Of a DNA stretch of 7,459 nt, positions 1 to 6,939 are shown piece by piece. Source of the DNA: a bacterium (GTDB taxonomy: Bacteria > Armatimonadota > Chthonomonadetes > Chthonomonadales > Chthonomonadaceae); NCBI GenBank assembly GCA_021805405.1, contig JAJZFK010000157.1:1-7459 (forward strand), read 5' to 3'. A program made the position numbers and the translations under genes. Each line of letters starts with the position of its first letter. Position 1 is the first letter of the stretch. The notes beneath the pieces were generated by a model. The model worked only from the letters and a program-made list of their open reading frames with translations. It was not told where the DNA came from and searched no databases.

Positions 1-1581
1 GCGCTGTTACTAGATTTCGCGGCGCTCGGTTTTCTGCAGTCCATATCACAATCCAAAGGGAGTGCCGCGCCCATTACATGGCCAGTGCAGCGTGCGGCAA
101 ATACGTTCTCGTTCTGCTGCTCGGTTCTTCTGGTTGGTGTCGTGGGCATTGTTCGCCTCGGTTACGTTCAGATAGTCGCAAGCGATTCCATCGCCATTCG
201 AAGCATAGTTACCCCGGATCGCGATGGAATCGCGCGCCCGCACATTAACCCCCGGCTACTTCTGGTGGCCAACTCCATACACCGGGGCAACATTCTCGAT
301 CGTGCCGGACGGGTACTGGCATCTTCAACCACGCTCACCCACTCGGCATTAAGAAGCTCGAAGAGAGAGTATCCACTAGGCGCAGCAGCGGCACAGGTTA
401 CCGGGTATTTTAGCCGCGAAACAGGAGCTGTTGCAGGACTGGAGGCACGTAATAACCATATTCTTAGTGGTTACACCCACATTCAGGACCTGTTGCCATA
501 CTATCGCGACAGATTTATGCCAGGCGCGGCACCTCCAATTGCGCACAACATTTTCAGCACCGTAAGCCGAGTCGTTCAGAAAGATGCCTACAATTCGCTC
601 AAGAGGACATGTGCCAGGCTCCATAAGTCCAATGGAGCACTGGTGGTGATAGATGCGGACACCGGAGATATACTGGCAGAGGTGTCACTGCCAGCACTTA
701 CACCAGGTTCAGCATCACGCGGTACCGGCTTCACACCTGCTCTTGTGGCTGTAGAACATCCGCTCGTTAACCGGGCGGTAGACGGCCGATACCCGCCAGG
801 TTCCACATTCAAACTCGCGACTGCCGCGTGCGCATTGCAGGATGTACCGGGAAGTGCAAGGCTTTCCGTAGCATGCAACCGCCGTGGTATTGTACGATGG
901 CACGCGGGTGGTCACTATTTCAGCCGCATCATTCACGATGACATCCACGATCCTGCGTTTGGTAATATAGGCATGGATGACGCCTTCACGGTTTCGTCCA
1001 ACATCTATTTCGCGACGCTCGCAGCCAAGATTGGTGCCAATTCATTCAGGCAGTTTCTACTCGAAGGCGCTTTTCCTCGGGTGCCTGCACTATCCTCTTT
1101 TAGAGCCCAGTTGGCAGATATTGGATACGGACAGGGGCAACTAGAGGTATCACCGCTGCAAATGGCGCTTCTTGCTGCCACAGTGGCAGGCAACGGGTTG
1201 CTGCCTGAGGCCCATCTGGTAACTGCCACACAATCCTTGCTGCCAGGTGCCAAAATTGTTCCCATTAGCCATTTGGCCAGTCGCGAGTGGTTCTCGCCGC
1301 AGGTAGCAACTACCATACAACGTATGATGGTAGACGTCGCGACGCGGGGCACGGCGGCGGGCCTGTTCACTGGCCTACCTGGAAACATTGGCGCGAAGAC
1401 GGGTACTGCACAGGTTGGTCCAGGTCACGCTCCCCATTCGTGGTTCGTTGGCTTCGCACATGTTAACGCATTACCTCATATTCGACAGATTGCGTTTGCG
1501 TGCATTATTGAGCATGGTGGGTATGGTCGAACGGGCGCTGGCGCGGCATGTGCGCAATTACTGCGTCAGCTGGATAAATGA
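1..1581 (+). CDS. pbpA: PbpA-like class B penicillin-binding protein (peptidoglycan transpeptidase), 3' part of a probable RodA/FtsW-PBP fusion; 5' end outside window
   Basis: D,D-transpeptidase that cross-links peptidoglycan stem peptides on the outer face of the inner membrane. Seen, numbering the first codon in the window as 1 (526 residues visible): a hydrophobic segment at about 35-59 fits a single membrane anchor. RGNILDR at 95-101 is the usual start of the class B N-terminal module, and the transpeptidase domain begins near 212. All three penicillin-binding motifs are present: STFK at 268-271 (acylated serine S268), SSN at 332-334 and KTG at 466-468. The short N-terminal module and the PLVNRAV...YPPGSTFK context recall actinobacterial PbpA. 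A GTG at 85 could be a start and would give 498 residues, but it lacks a well-spaced ribosome binding site. The same frame stays open to position 1, and residues 1-20 (ALLLDFAALGFLQSIS and on) resemble the last helix of a SEDS protein, so I infer a fusion. The transpeptidase call is very sure; the fusion is probable. Confidence 0.93.
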   Translation, partial: ALLLDFAALGFLQSISQSKGSAAPITWPVQRAANTFSFCCSVLLVGVVGIVRLGYVQIVASDSIAIRSIVTPDRDGIARPHINPRLLLVANSIHRGNILDRAGRVLASSTTLTHSALRSSKREYPLGAAAAQVTGYFSRETGAVAGLEARNNHILSGYTHIQDLLPYYRDRFMPGAAPPIAHNIFSTVSRVVQKDAYNSLKRTCARLHKSNGALVVIDADTGDILAEVSLPALTPGSASRGTGFTPALVAVEHPLVNRAVDGRYPPGSTFKLATAACALQDVPGSARLSVACNRRGIVRWHAGGHYFSRIIHDDIHDPAFGNIGMDDAFTVSSNIYFATLAAKIGANSFRQFLLEGAFPRVPALSSFRAQLADIGYGQGQLEVSPLQMALLAATVAGNGLLPEAHLVTATQSLLPGAKIVPISHLASREWFSPQVATTIQRMMVDVATRGTAAGLFTGLPGNIGAKTGTAQVGPGHAPHSWFVGFAHVNALPHIRQIAFACIIEHGGYGRTGAGAACAQLLRQLDK

Positions 1582-1613
1582 CCGCGCGTAATTGAACCTG
1601 GCACACTTGCGAA

Positions 1614-1648
1614 GAGTGATGACCGTTTGTGCGGTCGTGTCACCACTC
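1614..1648. terminator. Imperfect hairpin between convergent pbpA and argD, possible transcription end for both
   Basis: The outer arms GAGTG (1614-1618) and CACTC (1644-1648) pair, and an inner perfect 5-bp stem GACCG/CGGTC (1621-1625 with 1632-1636) closes a 6-base loop. Unpaired bases lie between the two stems. It sits 32 bases after the pbpA stop and about 95 bases beyond the argD stop, in the 162-base gap between converging genes. No T-run follows on either strand, so it is not a textbook intrinsic terminator. I see nothing else convincing in this gap. Confidence 0.3.
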
Positions 1649-1743
1649 AATCTGGTAAGTTATGCTAGCTTCGTGCGATTGAAGGTGCCGCACAGCGGGT
1701 CCTGCGTTTGGTTCACCATTCACAGCCATTACAAACGAGTGCA

Positions 1744-2976
1744 TTACTCTACAATAACATGATGTAATTCGGCATCTAATGCCTCTACAAGCTGCATGCA
1801 CTGTTCGCGGGTAATCACGAGCGGTGGCACCAGGCGCAAGATGGATTCTCCAACAGCGTTTGCTATAATAAACCGCCGATACAAGCCCGCCAGGAGCTTT
1901 TTGGCGATTGGCTGCGAAAATTCTATCCCAATCATAAGGCCCAGGCCGCGCACCTCTTTGATGAGGTGAGGGTAGCGCCCTGCCAGGACGTTAAGCTGGT
2001 TCGCCAGAAAGGCACCCACCTCCTCGGCATTTTGCATGAGCCCCTCGTCCTCAAGAACATCGAGGGTCGCTAGGGCCGCAGCACACGCAAGCGGCTGGCC
2101 TGCAAAAGTAGAGCCATGGTCGCCAGGTACTAACGTGTTAGCGGCCTCACCAGATGCCAGGCACGCTCCCATAGGGAACCCATCTGCAATTCCCTTCGCC
2201 ATAGTAATAACGTCGCCTTTTATCCCAAGATGATGGCTGCCCAAAAAGCATCCAGTTCGTCCTGTACCACACTGTACCTCGTCCAGAATCAGCAGGACCT
2301 CCGCCTCGTTACAAAGCAGCCTGATTGCCTTAAGGAACTCCGGTGACACTGGTCTTACGCCTGATTCGCCCTGAATTGGCTCAACCATAACCGCGCATGT
2401 TTTCTCGGAAATAAGCTGGTCCAGCGCTGCCAGGTCGTTTAGTTTTGTGTAGAGGAAGCCAGGAGGCATGGGTGCAAACGCCTCCTGGTATTTCGGTTGG
2501 GCAGTAGCTGCCAGAGCCCCCATCGTGCGGCCGTGAAAGCTGCCCTCAAAAGTAATTATCTCATAGCAATCTGGACCACGAAGCTGTTTGCCGCGCTTGC
2601 GGGCAAGTTTTATTGCACACTCGTTGGCCTCTGCTCCGGAGTTGCAGAAGAAGACTTTGTCCATTCCTGTAAGACCGCACAGCCGGGCCGCAAGCTTCGC
2701 CTGTAGCTCGTTGTGAAACAGGTTACTAACATGCATTAGCTGATGAGCCTGTTTGCTTATCGCCTCCGCAATCCTGGGATGGCAGTGCCCCACCTGTGCA
2801 ACTGCGATACCGGCGAGAAAATCGAGGTATTCGTTGCCCTCGCTGTCCCACAGCCTGGCTCCGTCGCCCTTCACAATAACCATTGGCTGCCGGATGTACG
2901 TTCCCATAACGTACTGTTTATCCAGAGCATGAATTTCCGCAACGTTAAGCTGCGAACCGTCTACCTCGGTACCCAT
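1744..2976 (-). CDS. argD: Acetylornithine aminotransferase (class III PLP-dependent)
   Basis: Transfers an amino group from glutamate to N-acetylglutamate 5-semialdehyde, giving N-acetylornithine; PLP-dependent and cytoplasmic. The 410 residues match the family length. Visible motifs: NSGAEANE at 112-119 (PLP phosphate region), FHGRT at 147-151, LDEVQCGTGRTG at 231-242 with D232 facing the pyridine nitrogen, the Schiff-base lysine K261 in MAKGIADGFPMGA, and GSTFAGQPLACAAA from 288 on the second-subunit phosphate loop (more often STFGGNP in the family). The ATG at 2976 has a good Shine-Dalgarno sequence (AAAGGA at 2990-2985, 8-base spacing). It is the last gene of argJ-argB-argD, 39 bases after argB. 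Related class III enzymes (succinylornithine, GABA or ornithine aminotransferases) are close in sequence, and the same enzyme can also act as succinyldiaminopimelate aminotransferase. The operon context makes argD the clear choice. Confidence 0.95.
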   Translation of the reverse strand: MGTEVDGSQLNVAEIHALDKQYVMGTYIRQPMVIVKGDGARLWDSEGNEYLDFLAGIAVAQVGHCHPRIAEAISKQAHQLMHVSNLFHNELQAKLAARLCGLTGMDKVFFCNSGAEANECAIKLARKRGKQLRGPDCYEIITFEGSFHGRTMGALAATAQPKYQEAFAPMPPGFLYTKLNDLAALDQLISEKTCAVMVEPIQGESGVRPVSPEFLKAIRLLCNEAEVLLILDEVQCGTGRTGCFLGSHHLGIKGDVITMAKGIADGFPMGACLASGEAANTLVPGDHGSTFAGQPLACAAALATLDVLEDEGLMQNAEEVGAFLANQLNVLAGRYPHLIKEVRGLGLMIGIEFSQPIAKKLLAGLYRRFIIANAVGESILRLVPPLVITREQCMQLVEALDAELHHVIVE

Positions 2977-3015
2977 GAGTCTCGTCCTTTTTAATTTGCC
3001 ATGGAGTTTTAGCCA

Positions 3016-3897
3016 TCAGGCATAAACCATGGTACCAATACCAGAATCCGTAAATATCTCTATGAGCAACGAGTGCGGTACACGGCCATCAATAAGATGC
3101 GCCCGCTCTACGCCACCCTCTATCGCGGTGATGCACGCCTCCAGCTTTGGAATCATACCCCTATCTGCCTGGCCAGATTTAATCATCTCATCCGCCCTCT
3201 GAATAGTCATGCGGTTTATGAGGCTGCTCTTATCTGAGTAATCGGCATAGAGACCCTCGACGTCCGTAAGAAGCACCAGTTTTGCCGCACCCACGGCAGA
3301 GGCGATGTGCCCCGCTGCGTGGTCCGCATTCACGTTGTAACTATTCCCGTCCGGCCCAATCGCGATTGACGAAACAACTGGGATGTATGACTGCTCAGCC
3401 AGGAGAGAGAGTATGGCAGGATTCACCTGAGCTACCTCGCCCACAAACCCTAAGTCGCCTTTAGGTGAGGTCATCTTGCACGCAACTATCATATTGGCGT
3501 CCTTGCCACTAAGACCAACAGCACGGGCGCCCTGCCTGTTGAGCAACGAAACGATATTCTTGTTGGTCTTACCTGCAAGCACCATCTCAACAATTTCCAT
3601 AGTCGCTGCATCTGTAACGCGCAAGCCACCAACAAAACTTGGCTCTATCCCCACAAGCTTCATCATGGCATTGATATCGGGTCCGCCACCATGTACCAGA
3701 ATGACGCGCACACCCACGTAATGAAGTAGTGCGACATCCTGCATAACCTGCGACTTAAGCGTGTCGTCAATCATTGCGTTGCCGCCATATTTCACGACAA
3801 TGGTCTTGCCGTAAAACTGACGCAGGTAGGGCAGTGCCTCAATAAGGACTGCTGCCGATGTTTCCGAAGAGATTGTGAGGTTCATGCTCTCATCCAT
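3016..3897 (-). CDS. argB: Acetylglutamate kinase, probably of the arginine-sensitive (long) type
   Basis: Phosphorylates N-acetylglutamate with ATP, the second step of ornithine synthesis; amino acid kinase fold, cytoplasmic. Seen: VVKYGGN at 34-40 with catalytic K36, HGGGP at 69-73 (glycine-rich loop), RVTD at 93-96, GLSGKDAN from 128, NADHAAGHIA at 190-199, LTDVEG at 210-215 with D212, and GMIPK at 247-251 with K251. About 30 residues, including a helix-like stretch, precede the first strand, and the C-terminus reads PHSLLIEIFTDSGIGTM. Both fit the hexameric, arginine-inhibited class rather than the shorter E. coli enzyme; this is inference from family knowledge. The start is uncertain. 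The ATG at 3897 lies 6 bases after the argJ stop and has no clear Shine-Dalgarno sequence. The in-frame ATG at 3885 (residue 5) has GGATGAG (3895-3889) at good spacing and may be the true start, giving 289 residues. Confidence 0.95.
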   Translation of the reverse strand: MDESMNLTISSETSAAVLIEALPYLRQFYGKTIVVKYGGNAMIDDTLKSQVMQDVALLHYVGVRVILVHGGGPDINAMMKLVGIEPSFVGGLRVTDAATMEIVEMVLAGKTNKNIVSLLNRQGARAVGLSGKDANMIVACKMTSPKGDLGFVGEVAQVNPAILSLLAEQSYIPVVSSIAIGPDGNSYNVNADHAAGHIASAVGAAKLVLLTDVEGLYADYSDKSSLINRMTIQRADEMIKSGQADRGMIPKLEACITAIEGGVERAHLIDGRVPHSLLIEIFTDSGIGTMVYA

Positions 3898-3903
3898 GCC
3901 GTA

Positions 3904-5124
3904 TCAAGTGTGATATTCGGCATTAATCTTGATGTAATCGTAGCTGTAGTCACACGTCCACATGGTATCGGTGAAGTCCCCCATACCAGCATCGACCGTT
4001 AAAACAATCTCTTTGTTTGTGAGATAGTCGTGTGCAGCGTCGCGATCGAAATTCATACCAGTTCCCGTTTTAAACACCTCAATATCACCAATAAAGAGCG
4101 ATGTCTGATCTGGGTCAAAGGGAACACCGGCCCTACCAGCTGCCATAAGCACCCTACCCCAGTTGGGATCGTTACCAAAGAGAGCCGTCTTGACAAGCGG
4201 TGATTCTGCGATCGTTCGAGCAATGGCATGTGCCGCTGGAGCCGATACGGCACCCCTAACGCGCACTTCTACCAGCTTGGTAGCGCCTTCGCCATCGCGC
4301 GCAAGCTCCTTGGCAAGCAGAGTGCATAGGCGTGTAAGTGCTTGCACAAAGTCTTCAAATGCATCGCCCGCGCGCGATATCTCACCGTTCCCCATGCCAC
4401 TTGCCATTAATATACACATATCGTTCGTTGAGGTATCCCCATCAACGGTTACGCGGTTGAACGAAGCTTCAGATGCCCGGCGCAATGCCTCCTGCAACAG
4501 GGGAGCCGGAATTCGCGCATCTGTAGTCACGAACGCCAGCATGGTAGCCATGTTTGGCGCTATCATACCTGCCCCCTTGCACATTCCCCCAAGCCTTATT
4601 GGTGCCACCCATCCGTCGGCATCCACTTCAGCAGCTCGATATTTGGCGTAGGTGTCCGTAGTCATGATGGCGGTAGCCGCACCAATATCGGCATCGCGTC
4701 CAGAGTCGAGTTTGCTCACGGCAAGGTCAACCCCCTTGCGCACGTTCTCCATAGGCAGCAAGTGCCCAATGACGCCTGTGGAGGCAGTTATAACGCGGTC
4801 GGGAGGTATATGAAGATGGCGGGAGACCCAGTCTGCCATCGTGCGGTTATCTGTATCGCCCTGCTCACCGTTGCATGTGTTAGCGTTACCAGCATTTATC
4901 ACCACAGCCTGTGCGGCTCCGCCGCGTACCACCCTTCTGGAATACCGCACGCAAGCGCCTTGCACCTTGTTCGTAGTGAAAAGTCCGGCCACAGTGGCTT
5001 CGCTTTCGCTTACAACTAACGCGAAATCTTCACCGCTTGTCTTTAGGCCGCACCTAACGCCTGCCGTGGCGAAGCCCTCGGGAAAAGTAATACCGGCTTC
5101 CACTTCACGCCAACTCGTAATCAC
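3904..5124 (-). CDS. argJ: Bifunctional ornithine acetyltransferase / N-acetylglutamate synthase precursor
   Basis: Moves the acetyl group from N-acetylornithine to glutamate, freeing ornithine and renewing N-acetylglutamate, so the pathway is cyclic. Some family members also use acetyl-CoA. ArgJ cuts itself into alpha and beta chains at an Ala-Thr bond. Here the site is in KGAGMIAPNMATML, with A193-T194 as the cleavage point and T194 the new N-terminal nucleophile. Also seen: INAGNANTC from 76, the oxyanion-hole segment TASTGVIG (113-120, T116-G117), MTTDT at 154-158, DGEGATK at 277-283, GNDPNWGR from 317, and the C-terminal NAEYHT with the conserved substrate-binding Asn401 and Thr406. The 406 residues are the normal length. 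The start is GTG at 5124, chosen because GGAG (5135-5132) lies 7 bases upstream; no in-frame ATG competes. First gene of the operon. Whether it is mono- or bifunctional cannot be read from sequence. Confidence 0.96.
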   Translation of the reverse strand: MITSWREVEAGITFPEGFATAGVRCGLKTSGEDFALVVSESEATVAGLFTTNKVQGACVRYSRRVVRGGAAQAVVINAGNANTCNGEQGDTDNRTMADWVSRHLHIPPDRVITASTGVIGHLLPMENVRKGVDLAVSKLDSGRDADIGAATAIMTTDTYAKYRAAEVDADGWVAPIRLGGMCKGAGMIAPNMATMLAFVTTDARIPAPLLQEALRRASEASFNRVTVDGDTSTNDMCILMASGMGNGEISRAGDAFEDFVQALTRLCTLLAKELARDGEGATKLVEVRVRGAVSAPAAHAIARTIAESPLVKTALFGNDPNWGRVLMAAGRAGVPFDPDQTSLFIGDIEVFKTGTGMNFDRDAAHDYLTNKEIVLTVDAGMGDFTDTMWTCDYSYDYIKINAEYHT

Positions 5125-5131
5125 TGCCTGT

Positions 5132-5135
5132 CTCC
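5132..5135 (-). promoter_or_regulatory. Ribosome binding site supporting the GTG start of argJ
   Basis: GGAG on the minus strand, 7 bases before the GTG at 5124. An ATG overlapping this motif is in another frame and cannot start ArgJ. This supports GTG as the argJ start. Confidence 0.6.
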
Positions 5136-5188
5136 ATTCAAATTAGTTACCGGCCACAATATCCACATTTCCACTGCAAGTGCAGGAA

Positions 5189-5196
5189 TGTATACA
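5189..5196. repeat. 8-bp palindrome TGTATACA in the divergent argJ / esterase control region
   Basis: A perfect 8-bp palindrome. Close by at 5174-5185 is a second small inverted repeat, CTGCA-AG-TGCAG. Both lie between the divergent genes, just downstream of the candidate argJ transcription start and upstream of the esterase gene. On the plus strand TATACA (5191-5196) could also act as a -10 with TTTCCA (5168-5173) as -35 at 17-base spacing, though both hexamers match consensus at only four of six bases. It could be an operator, a weak promoter for the esterase gene, or chance. Confidence 0.25.
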
Positions 5197-5217
5197 AAAC
5201 GAGGAGAATTGTCTTTA

Positions 5218-5246
5218 AGTATACCACCGCGATGGTTCCCAGTCAC
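5218..5246 (-). promoter_or_regulatory. Candidate sigma70-type promoter for argJ-argB-argD
   Basis: On the minus strand, GTGACT (5246-5241, four of six matches to TTGACA) and TATACT (5223-5218, five of six matches to TATAAT) are separated by exactly 17 bases. The predicted start near 5211 gives a leader of about 87 bases before argJ. No full ARG-box palindrome is visible beside it, so arginine repression cannot be claimed from this sequence. Confidence 0.4.
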
Positions 5247-5307
5247 TGCCCGGTCGAGCGATCGCCAGGCAAGGTTTGAGCTGAATTGTGGTATTCAATC
5301 CATTGCT

Positions 5308-5311
5308 GGAG
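5308..5311 (+). promoter_or_regulatory. Ribosome binding site that fixes the esterase start at 5318
   Basis: GGAG, 6 bases before the ATG at 5318. The longer frame beginning with GTG at 5288 has no such site and would put ten extra residues in front of the signal peptide, so 5318 is preferred. Confidence 0.65.
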
Positions 5312-5317
5312 TTTTAT

Positions 5318-6802
5318 ATGAGAGTACCGATGTTGTCAGTTGCTGTACTGGCCACAATACTAATGACCGGCTCCCATGGAGCACAGGCAGCGAATACGCT
5401 CCCATTTGTCAGCAGACTATATTCGAATGATATGGTGTTGCAACGGGATCACGTTGTACCAGTGTGGGGATGGACGGCACCAGGCTCGAAAGTGTCGGTA
5501 GAGATTGGCGGCCGCACATTCTCAACAAAGGCATCACCAAGTGGAAGTTGGGAGACGGACCTGCCGCGGATGCACGCTGGTGGGCCCTATACGCTCACAG
5601 TAAAAGGCATCTCTACCCGTACATTCACAAACGTAATGGTTGGCGATGTCTGGCTATGTTCGGGCCAAAGCAACATGCAGTTTGGTGTCGGCAACCTTCT
5701 ACATCCCAACAAGGTAGAAGCGGCGGCAGATTACCCTAACCTGCGACTGTACAACGTATTAATGGATATCTCACCAACACCCTTAAAGACCCTTTCGGCA
5801 AACAGGGCGTACTACCATGCTAACGAGTGGCTTACCTGCACGCCTACTAACATCAAACAAGGCTCTTGGAACGGGTTTTCGGCGGTTGCCTACTACTTTG
5901 GTCGCGATCTAGATCGCAGCCTGAAGATTCCTATTGGGCTCATTCACTCCTCGTGGGGCGGCACTATCGCAGAAGCATGGACGAGCGCCCATGCACTCGA
6001 AACGATGCCAGACTTCACGGCAGCTGCAGAACGCATGGCTAACTTCCCGGCATCCATGCGACCTGGTGATCCCAACCAGGTAACCGTGCTTTACAATGCG
6101 ATGATCGCGCCGCTGGAAAAGTTCCCCATAAAAGGCGTCATTTGGTATCAGGGTGAGTCAAACGTCGGTCGCGCTCAGCAGTACAGAACTCTGCTGCCTA
6201 CCATGATTCAGGATTGGCGAACACGGTGGAATGAGGGCAATTTCCCCTTCTACATCGTGCAGATTGCTCCTTGGCAGGCAGTAAAGCCGCAACCATCTCA
6301 AAGTGCGTGGGCCGAACTGCAGGAGGCCCAGGCCATAACTGCTAGAACTGTTCCTAACTCTGGACTTGCAACCTGCATAGATATCGGTGATCCCACCAAC
6401 ATTCACCCAAAGGATAAGAGCGATGTTGGCAAACGGTTGTGTCTCCTGGCACTTAAGCACACGTACCACAAAAACGTCGTCGATTCAGGTCCTACCTACA
6501 AATCTATGAAGATTATGGGCAATAAGGCAATCATAACATTCGCACATGCCAATGGCGGATTAAAGGTCATGGATACTACGCTTGCCCATGGCGATACTAT
6601 ACAGGGCTTCGCTATCGCAGGGGCCGACCGTAAATGGGTTTGGGCAAATGCCAAGATAGTCGGAAATAAAGTAGTGTTAGGCTCGCCGGATGTAGCACAC
6701 CCGTTGGCAGTGCGGTACGCGTGGGCCGATGCTCCTATTTGTAACCTCTTCAATGGCGCTGACCTCCCTGCCCCACCGTTTAGAACAGATCACTGGAAGT
6801 GA
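5318..6802 (+). CDS. Exported sialate O-acetylesterase-family (SASA / SGNH-type) carbohydrate esterase
   Basis: Likely removes acetyl groups from sialic acid or another acetylated sugar or glycan outside the cytoplasm; the true substrate cannot be told from sequence. The 494 residues from the ATG at 5318 begin with a signal peptide: a hydrophobic core from about residue 6 and a signal peptidase I site after AQA (22-24). An N-terminal beta domain follows (about 27-107), with the family phrases NDMVLQRD and VPVWGWTAPG. The SASA catalytic domain then carries the nucleophile S118 in LCSGQSNMQ, GVIWYQGESN at 273-282, and IDIGDPTNIHP with D355/D358 and H363 near the expected acid-base site. The C-terminal beta region ends with APPFRTDHW, as is usual for this family. 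No lipobox or anchor is seen, so the protein is periplasmic or secreted. It is transcribed away from the arg operon and has no polysaccharide-utilisation partners in view. Some family members are plant-type or xylan acetylesterases, hence no gene symbol. Confidence 0.9.
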   Translation: MRVPMLSVAVLATILMTGSHGAQAANTLPFVSRLYSNDMVLQRDHVVPVWGWTAPGSKVSVEIGGRTFSTKASPSGSWETDLPRMHAGGPYTLTVKGISTRTFTNVMVGDVWLCSGQSNMQFGVGNLLHPNKVEAAADYPNLRLYNVLMDISPTPLKTLSANRAYYHANEWLTCTPTNIKQGSWNGFSAVAYYFGRDLDRSLKIPIGLIHSSWGGTIAEAWTSAHALETMPDFTAAAERMANFPASMRPGDPNQVTVLYNAMIAPLEKFPIKGVIWYQGESNVGRAQQYRTLLPTMIQDWRTRWNEGNFPFYIVQIAPWQAVKPQPSQSAWAELQEAQAITARTVPNSGLATCIDIGDPTNIHPKDKSDVGKRLCLLALKHTYHKNVVDSGPTYKSMKIMGNKAIITFAHANGGLKVMDTTLAHGDTIQGFAIAGADRKWVWANAKIVGNKVVLGSPDVAHPLAVRYAWADAPICNLFNGADLPAPPFRTDHWK

Positions 6803-6803
6803 C

Positions 6804-6840
6804 TTACCGGTAACGACTAACGAGTAAACTCTTTGGTTAG
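6804..6840. repeat. Palindrome and adjacent hairpin just after the esterase stop
   Basis: TTACCGGTAA (6804-6813) is a perfect 10-bp palindrome beginning one base after the TGA. Beside it, CTAAC (6817-6821) pairs with GTTAG (6836-6840), and inside them GAG/CTC (6822-6824 with 6829-6831) closes a TAAA loop, leaving a 4-base bulge. No T-run follows. The elements may be 3'-end stabilisers or protein sites; their function is unknown. Confidence 0.3.
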
Positions 6841-6857
6841 ACAACTTGCCGCCGAGC

Positions 6858-6882
6858 TTAGAGGTTGAAGATCAACCTTTGA
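6858..6882 (+). terminator. Hairpin 3' of the esterase gene, candidate transcription terminator
   Basis: AGGTTGA (6862-6868) and TCAACCT (6872-6878) form a perfect 7-bp stem with a three-base loop. It extends outward with A-T and G-T pairs to about 11 bp. Only a short run of Ts overlaps the 3' side of the stem, so the terminator is weak if it is one. It lies about 60 bases after the esterase stop codon. Confidence 0.35.
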
Positions 6883-6939
6883 ATTCGACGGCATTTGCGT
6901 TACTGGCTCGTCTAGTTCCTCATTGTACATAGTGCTATT

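Noticed and set aside
1225..1239. The shared 13-mer CACAATCCTTGCT inside pbpA and at the sigma54-like site (7019-7031).
   Set aside because: A single short match with different flanks. The pbpA copy lacks the GG of a -24 element and lies within codons for conserved protein, so it is probably coincidence.
4163..4651. A 162-residue plus-strand open frame inside argJ.
   Set aside because: It is antisense to conserved ArgJ sequence, including the cleavage site region. The composition is Ser/Ala-rich, as expected of a shadow frame.
5132..5145. Possible ARG-box half site ATTCA near argJ.
   Set aside because: Only one half is present, it abuts the ribosome binding site, and no inverted partner with ARG-box spacing exists.
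5188..5430. Plus-strand 80-residue open frame, preceded by a GAGGAG motif nearby, overlapping the esterase start.
   Set aside because: It overlaps the signal peptide and N-terminal domain of the esterase in another frame, the GAGGAG lies inside the frame rather than before a start, and the product has no recognisable features.
6158..6753. Minus-strand open frames inside the esterase gene (6158-6469 and 6496-6753).
   Set aside because: They are shadows of a gene with clear catalytic motifs on the plus strand, with no ribosome sites or protein features of their own.
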